Positions 59,446 to 64,000 of a DNA stretch of 64,000 bases are shown here, in pieces. Position numbers and translations under genes: made by a program. Under the pieces are notes generated by a model, which searched no databases, was not told the origin of the DNA, and saw only the letters and a program-made list of their open reading frames with translations. Positions within the stretch are counted from its first letter, which is position 1; the number at the start of each line of letters is the position of its first letter. This DNA comes from Dugong dugon (taxonomy: Eukaryota > Chordata > Mammalia > Sirenia > Dugongidae), in NCBI GenBank assembly GCA_030035585.1, contig CM057464.1:76058919-76122918 (forward strand), given 5' to 3'.

Positions 59446-59496
59446 TTATTAGTAAAATATCTTAATAGATTAAAATATATCTTTTCAATTCTATAA

Positions 59497-59653
59497 CCCA
59501 AACCCACTGCTGTCGAGTTGATTCCAACTCACAGCTACCCTGTAGGACAGAGTAGAACTGCCCCATAGTGTTTCCAGGGAGTGGCTGGTGGATTTGAACC
59601 ATTAACCTTTTGGTTAGCAGCTGAGCTCTTAACCACTGTGCCGCCAGGGCTCC
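59497..59653 (-). repeat. AfroSINE, short subtype, minus strand
   Basis: Plus strand: cccaaacccactgctgtcga, gattccaactcacagctacc, tgaaccattaaccttttggt, tcttaaccactgtgccgcca then gggctcc. Flanks tcaattctata (59485-59495) and tcaattatata (59654-59664) differ at one base. Confidence 0.94.
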
Positions 59654-59773
59654 TCAATTATATAAAATGACTAAAAACAAACCAAGAAAGAGCCTGTCAC
59701 ATCTAAAATTTATATTTCATTTGTTCTTGGTTAAAAATTAAATTTTTAGTGAAACCCTGGAAGGGAGTATACC

Positions 59774-59862
59774 AAAAAAAAAAAAAAAAAAAAAAAAAAG
59801 CCAGAAACAAGCCCATTGCCATTGAGTCACCAGGAGCACCTGGTGGATTCAAACTGAAAAAC
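59774..59862 (-). repeat. A27 run plus internally deleted AfroSINE fragment
   Basis: A27 (59774-59800) is followed by gccagaaacaagcccattgc, cattgagtcaccaggagcac and ctggtggattcaaactg: tail complement joined directly to mid-SINE complement, with most of the interior missing. The A run is the complement of a T-rich 3' tail like those at 48.25 kb. Confidence 0.75.
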
Positions 59863-61900
59863 ATTAATTAGAAAAATAAAATTGTAAAGTGTTCTGCCTT
59901 ATTCTCATCTGAAGACTTTTTTTTTAAATTGTTGATGTCTCTTCTTATTTTCTTTGGTTTTCTACTACAGTGATTTTTCAGATATCTACTGGGTCTTATA
60001 CTTCAAAGAGATATAAGGTGATTTCCTGAGGCAGAAGTTTTGATGGATGCAAGGACCCAGAGGATCCCCTCTCTCACCCATTCATAAAGTATTGGAGGTT
60101 GTGGCAGCCTTGTTTCACATGCTTTTCTAGTTCATTTGGTGCCATACCAAACATATGAGCCAGTGTGAACAGCTTTTATTGTGATCTCCAAAGTCTTTTG
60201 GACCCTATTTTCTCAAACATACATTTAAAAAAAAAGTAGGACATTATGTTCATAGTTATATCTTCTAGTGACTTGCTAGATTTCAGAGAGAATGGCCTAA
60301 GACAAAATGTTCTAGTGCTGGCCAGTTGCTACCAGTAGAAAAGTTAGAGGTGTGTTAAATATGTTGGAGTGCTCAGTGTGGGCCATTGTAGAACTTTCCC
60401 TGGTATTCTGGAATATACCTGAGTCTGTAACCTTCTACTTTTAGAATTGAGCAGTCTCTGCAGTTTTGCAGATGGTAGTACTCCTGAAAATCCTCAGGAG
60501 GATATTCTGTAAGGCTTGTTAAGTTCTGTCTTCTTTAGCAGGTTAAATACTGTATCTATTGAATTTTAAACCTCTGTCATTCTAAAGAATGCTTTTTAAT
60601 AGTTTACTGATTTATGTCTTTTGATAGGCCTGGCTTATGACTTCAGCCTGATTATATATTTTTTAAATGTCTTTAAATTGAACTTTAAGGTTCATTTCTA
60701 GGTGTAACTTCCATGAGTTTGATTTACTGCAAAAGTAGTATTACTAATTTTATAAGATTTCTTCTAAGGTATGTTTTCCTTGTTCTTGGATTTTCCCTGT
60801 GAAAAATGAAGAAGGACTTCTTAAGTAGGTTTTATTGGAGTGAGATCAATTTTATGAAGCTTAACGACTTCTTATTCTGAATTTTAGCTGAGCGATGTTC
60901 CAGCTTAAGTGAATGGCTTATGATATTGAGTGACTCTCTCGTCAGCTCCTTTATTGATTAATGACACAGATAAGAAAAATGTACCATGTTGCAGGGGGAT
61001 TAGAGTCAAGGAAACTAGAAGTTCCTTATCTTATCTTATGACAGTTGAAAGTCTGTATTTAAGGAAGATATGATCCATGAAAGAGAAGGAAAAGTCAGGG
61101 TTTAGTTAAGCCATGTGGACTAGTGAGAAGGAGGGGTAAGGAAAGAAGTCTCAAGCAGTGAGCAAGGGGAGGGAGAGTCATATGGCTAGCCAGCGAAAAA
61201 CATCATAGAAAAACCTTGGTAAGTAAGTGGCTTTGCTGACACAGTAGAAAGATGAGCAGTGTTACTGATTGTCTTGTTTAGCTGTCAGAGAAGATTGTGC
61301 TTCTTCCTACAGCTGCCCTCACATGCTACTTCACCTGTTTCATCTTGCTGAGATGGATAAACCTTGTAGTTTCAGGACTGTCAAGGGCACTGCAATTAGC
61401 ACTAAATCATTCGCACTCTGACAAGTTCTGGCAACAGAAGCTTCTGGTAGATGTGTAAGTGCATTTTCAGTGCTTCAGAATGTCTGAACAGTGTAGCAGA
61501 GCTCCCAGAGAGCATCCTGGGTAGCTTAATCCCATAGTGAATCCAGTCGAAGTCAGGTTTTTGGATGAGAAGAAATGTTGGAAATCAAGATAGGCTGTGT
61601 GGTTATCATTTGCTAGTCCTGGTTAACTTTTGTTAATTTTGAGGGTATATGTCTTTATTAAGATAACAGGGAATTCAAATTTCTTCTTGAAACTCAAAGA
61701 ATTTGTGTATAAAATATTAGTATACTTCAGATGCAGTGCTTGCTTTTCTTCACAGAATTGAATTAGCTAGTTCTGGAAGAGCATGTAAGTAAATATGACA
61801 GCAATCAAAATCAATTTATATAGAATAGTAGCTAGAAAATAAATTATACCCGAGGAATTAATTAGAACACTGAGGATTAAAAATGTCAGTCTGGTATAAA
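59863..61900. other. 2 kb without recognised repeat; weak candidate exon inside
   Basis: No transposon was recognised. The only gene-like signal is the splice-bounded segment listed separately at 61313-61454. Confidence 0.4.
61313..61454 (+). other. Weak candidate internal exon (unproven)
   Basis: A pyrimidine-rich acceptor (ttgtgcttcttcctacag, ending at 61312) with a possible branch motif tactgat near 61263 precedes 142 nt, followed by a good donor gtaagt at 61455. One frame, starting at 61315, is open across all 46 codons and reads as a hydrophobic segment (ALTCYFTCFILLRWINLVVS) followed by a polar stretch. An open frame of this length is not rare by chance, I recognise no homolog, and no partner exons are visible, so this is only a lead. 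Confidence 0.15.
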
Positions 61901-61907
61901 ACACAGC

Positions 61908-62085
61908 TATAGTGTAATGGTTAAAACCTTGGGCTATGGAACCAGACTGTCTGGGTTCGAATCCCCTCTCTTTTACTGTTTAAATACTCCAAGCTGCCAC
62001 TGATTCTCCTGGAGTGTAAGGGTAGTAATAAGTAAAAAGGTTAAGTAAGATGATAGGTAAAATATATGTATTCAGTGCCTTTTAA
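61908..62085 (+). repeat. MIR SINE, partial
   Basis: agctatagtgtaatggttaa (A box), ccttgggctatggaaccaga, tctgggttcgaatcccctct (B box), then a shortened core ending gtattcagtgcc. The tRNA-like head is unusually well kept. Confidence 0.85.
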
Positions 62086-63465
62086 TTGTCTAGATGATGC
62101 TGATGGTGAAGGTAATTACTTCCATGTTGCATCTCCTTGTTTGACTAAGTCAAGACAGTTGCAGAAAGCTGGGCAAAGTTAGATTGTTAGTGACCATTTT
62201 GGCACAGATAGAGAAGAATGTGGTGAAAGATTACAATAAAGCCTTAGGAAGTATGAAAAGATGAATGTAGAAATCTTGTCTCTGCAAAATTGAATTCAGA
62301 AAATAATTTGTGGACTATTGGAATTACTGATTTGTTAGCATTTTCAGTTTTGTCCGTTTGAAAATGATGTTGGATTTTTGCAAAACTGTTGTCCTGAAAC
62401 CTCTGAATGAATGTTATAATTTTATGGTAATGTTTTATCCTTTTTGACGGAAGGCCAAAGACCGTCATAAACATTAGAAAAATGAGATCCAATTATCTCT
62501 TTGTTACCAGTTACCAAAACTATAAATGATCTTTTCTTATGTCTGGCCCAGCTGTGATTTGCAAGGGTTTATACTCCCAGTTTTGTTCTCTGACTTCTGT
62601 AGGTTGCTGCAGTGGGAGAAGAGCTCGGTATTGTAGGCTGTTGTTTACTTTGCCACTTAAGAGAACCCCACTTCCCTGGGGCTGCCATCTAGGCCATGTC
62701 TTCTTTCCATTATGGGGTTATTGTAAGAGTCACCCAGCATGCTGTAGAAGTTTTTCTTCCCTCTAATAATTATTTTGCACAAAAAAAAACTCTAATGTCA
62801 GTTCTTTGCGTATGATCTGATTCCTCTTGAAAGTGGAAGCTTTAACAAAAAAGGGGAAGTTTCCAGTTAATCAAGATTTAACTGCTTTTAGAAAATCTGA
62901 CAGCTGTTAAACCAGTGTAGCCTGACATCTCCTGCTACGTGCTACTCTTTAGTTTCTAGTTCATTATGCTGCATGTTAGTATTGTTTATATCAAGGCAGG
63001 CTTGTGCTCAACCATGAGAAGTGAGTCAGCTTTCTCAGGGTGCAAAGACAATTTTGGCTTTTGGGCAGATTAAAAAGATGAGATTTTCTTTCTTTTTTAA
63101 TGCATAGAAAGTATCTGTAACTGTGTCCCCTATGTACTTTATAGTAGATATGAATATATATGCAAGACATACAAACAGGTATGTACATAGACCCACAAAT
63201 ATACCTATATTTACACACGCATGTACTCCCATATGCCTTCCCACACCCATATAGCATACATATCTACCTACATAACCACTCAAATGTTTTTTGCTTGTTA
63301 TTACTGTTATTGCAAAATTGTATACGTTACAGTGTTTACCATATTTGTCCTTTATTCTTGCATACTTCTCAGCGTCTTCATTTACCTTGATCAGATTGTG
63401 CTGGCTTCCCCCATATTGTGCATTGCCTTTCCTGTCACCAGAACTAACGTGTATACTGTCTAGTA
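62086..63465. other. Non-coding; CATA/TGTA-rich tract near 63150-63270
   Basis: No gene was identified. Overlapping frames on both strands at 62991-63524 arise from low-complexity CA/TA sequence and from the SINE fragment at 63466. Confidence 0.45.
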
Positions 63466-63525
63466 GGAGCCCTGGTGGCACAGAGATTAAGAGATCAGCT
63501 GCAAACCAAAAGGTTTTTGTTTAAT
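63466..63525 (+). repeat. AfroSINE 5' fragment
   Basis: ggagccctggtggcacagag, attaagagatcagctgcaaa, ccaaaaggtttt. Only the A-box half of the head remains, and the sequence then diverges. SINE copies normally lose 5' sequence, so a 5'-only piece implies a later deletion. Confidence 0.85.
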
Positions 63526-63553
63526 TCTGACAGTATGCTTTAAGGTTAGTACT

Positions 63554-64000
63554 TGTCTTAGTCATCTAGTGCTGCCATAACAGAAATACCACAAGTGGAT
63601 GGTTTGAACGAAGAGAAGTTTATTTCCTCACGGTCAAAGTAGGCTAAAAGTCCAAATTCAGGGCATCACCCCCAGGGGAAGTCTTTCTCTCTCTGTTGGC
63701 CTTCTCATCAGTGTTCCCCCGGACTAGGAGCTTCTCGGCGCAGGGACCCCAGTCCAAAGGACGTGCTCTGCTCCCGGCACTGCTTTCTTGATGGTATGAG
63801 GTCCCCCTGTCTCACTGCTCACTTCTGTCTTTTCAAGAGATTGCCTCAGGACACAATCCAGTCTTGTAGATCAGGTCCTGCCTTACTAACACAACTGCCA
63901 TCCATCCTCCCTCATTAACATTGTAGAGGCAGGTTTGCAACATACAGGAAAATCACACAGTACCAGGAATCATGGCCTAGCCAAATTGATAAACACATTT
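63554..64000 (-). mobile_element. LTR, same family as 10719-11232, cut by the window edge
   Basis: On the plus strand it begins tgtcttagtcatctagtgct, the complement of the TAAGACA end. It parallels the first LTR throughout: complements of catccacttgtgggattttt, gagcagattgtgtcttttgg and tcaatttggctaggtcatga are all present. Its 5' start (about 35 bp more by comparison) lies beyond position 64000. The A/T run of the polyadenylation region (tttatttcctca) is at about 63620. Whether it is solo or part of a provirus cannot be seen. Confidence 0.85.

Noticed and set aside
61908..61975. tRNA gene suggested by good A and B boxes
   Set aside because: The sequence continues into a MIR core, lacks a clean acceptor-stem pairing and terminator, and is therefore a SINE head. 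The AfroSINE heads were rejected as tRNA genes for the same reason.
63035..63524. 148-codon minus-strand frame and overlapping plus frames
   Set aside because: It covers a CA/TA-rich tract and the AfroSINE head fragment; composition, overlap on both strands and lack of domain argue against a gene.

Overview
This is eukaryotic, mammalian nuclear DNA: AT-rich and full of decayed interspersed repeats, with no open reading frame that looks like a host protein. The diagnostic repeat is a tRNA-headed SINE, about 150-210 bp long, that begins ggagccctggtggcrcagtg and ends in a tail like gagtcggaatcgactcgacgg. I recognise it as the Afrotherian SINE (AfroSINE). Together with an RTE/BovB-like LINE carrying the same tail and a young L1 lineage, it points to an afrothere, most probably an elephant. 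Hyrax, sirenian or another afrothere cannot be excluded without a database search.

Layout. 1-4.5 kb: unique sequence with scattered AfroSINEs. 4.5-7.2 kb: an old minus-strand L1 hit by an AfroSINE that was itself hit by a short RTE-tailed element. 7.2-10.7 kb: no gene seen. 10.7-11.2 kb: a solitary LTR. 12.7-15.2 kb: ancient L1 3'UTR-like sequence. 16.7-17.2 kb: a MIR split by two AfroSINEs. 19.85-26.58 kb: a nearly complete but inactivated minus-strand L1. 26.58-27.35 kb: an older L1 with a 5' inversion. 28.5-36.85 kb: a second, apparently full-length minus-strand L1, with a composite 3' end, broken ORF2, nearly intact ORF1 and repeated 5'UTR units. 37.3-38.4 kb: another old L1 3' end. 40.5-42.4 kb: an RTE LINE inside a MIR. 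45.7-46.4 kb: a cluster of three SINEs with a shared target-site repeat. 48-57 kb: mostly unique, including a repeat-poor stretch at 53.5-56.4 kb that is a candidate for conserved noncoding sequence. 56.8-62.1 kb: MLT1-like LTR, MIR and AfroSINE copies. 63.55-64 kb: a second LTR of the 10.7 kb family, in the opposite orientation and running off the window.

Function. The recognisable coding potential is retrotransposon-derived: two L1 copies encode the ORF1 RNA-binding protein and ORF2 endonuclease/reverse transcriptase in damaged form, and the RTE fragment encodes a broken reverse transcriptase. The AfroSINEs share the RTE tail and so were probably mobilised by RTE enzymes. No host exon is established; one weak splice-bounded candidate lies near 61.3-61.5 kb. 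The window is best read as intergenic or deep intronic DNA. I saw no new cellular system. The best observations concern insertion history: repeated use of the same insertion site by SINEs, an undescribed-looking short RTE-tailed element, and the architecture of the L1 lineage. Repeat boundaries come from reading, not alignment software, and may be off by tens of bases unless a target-site duplication is given.
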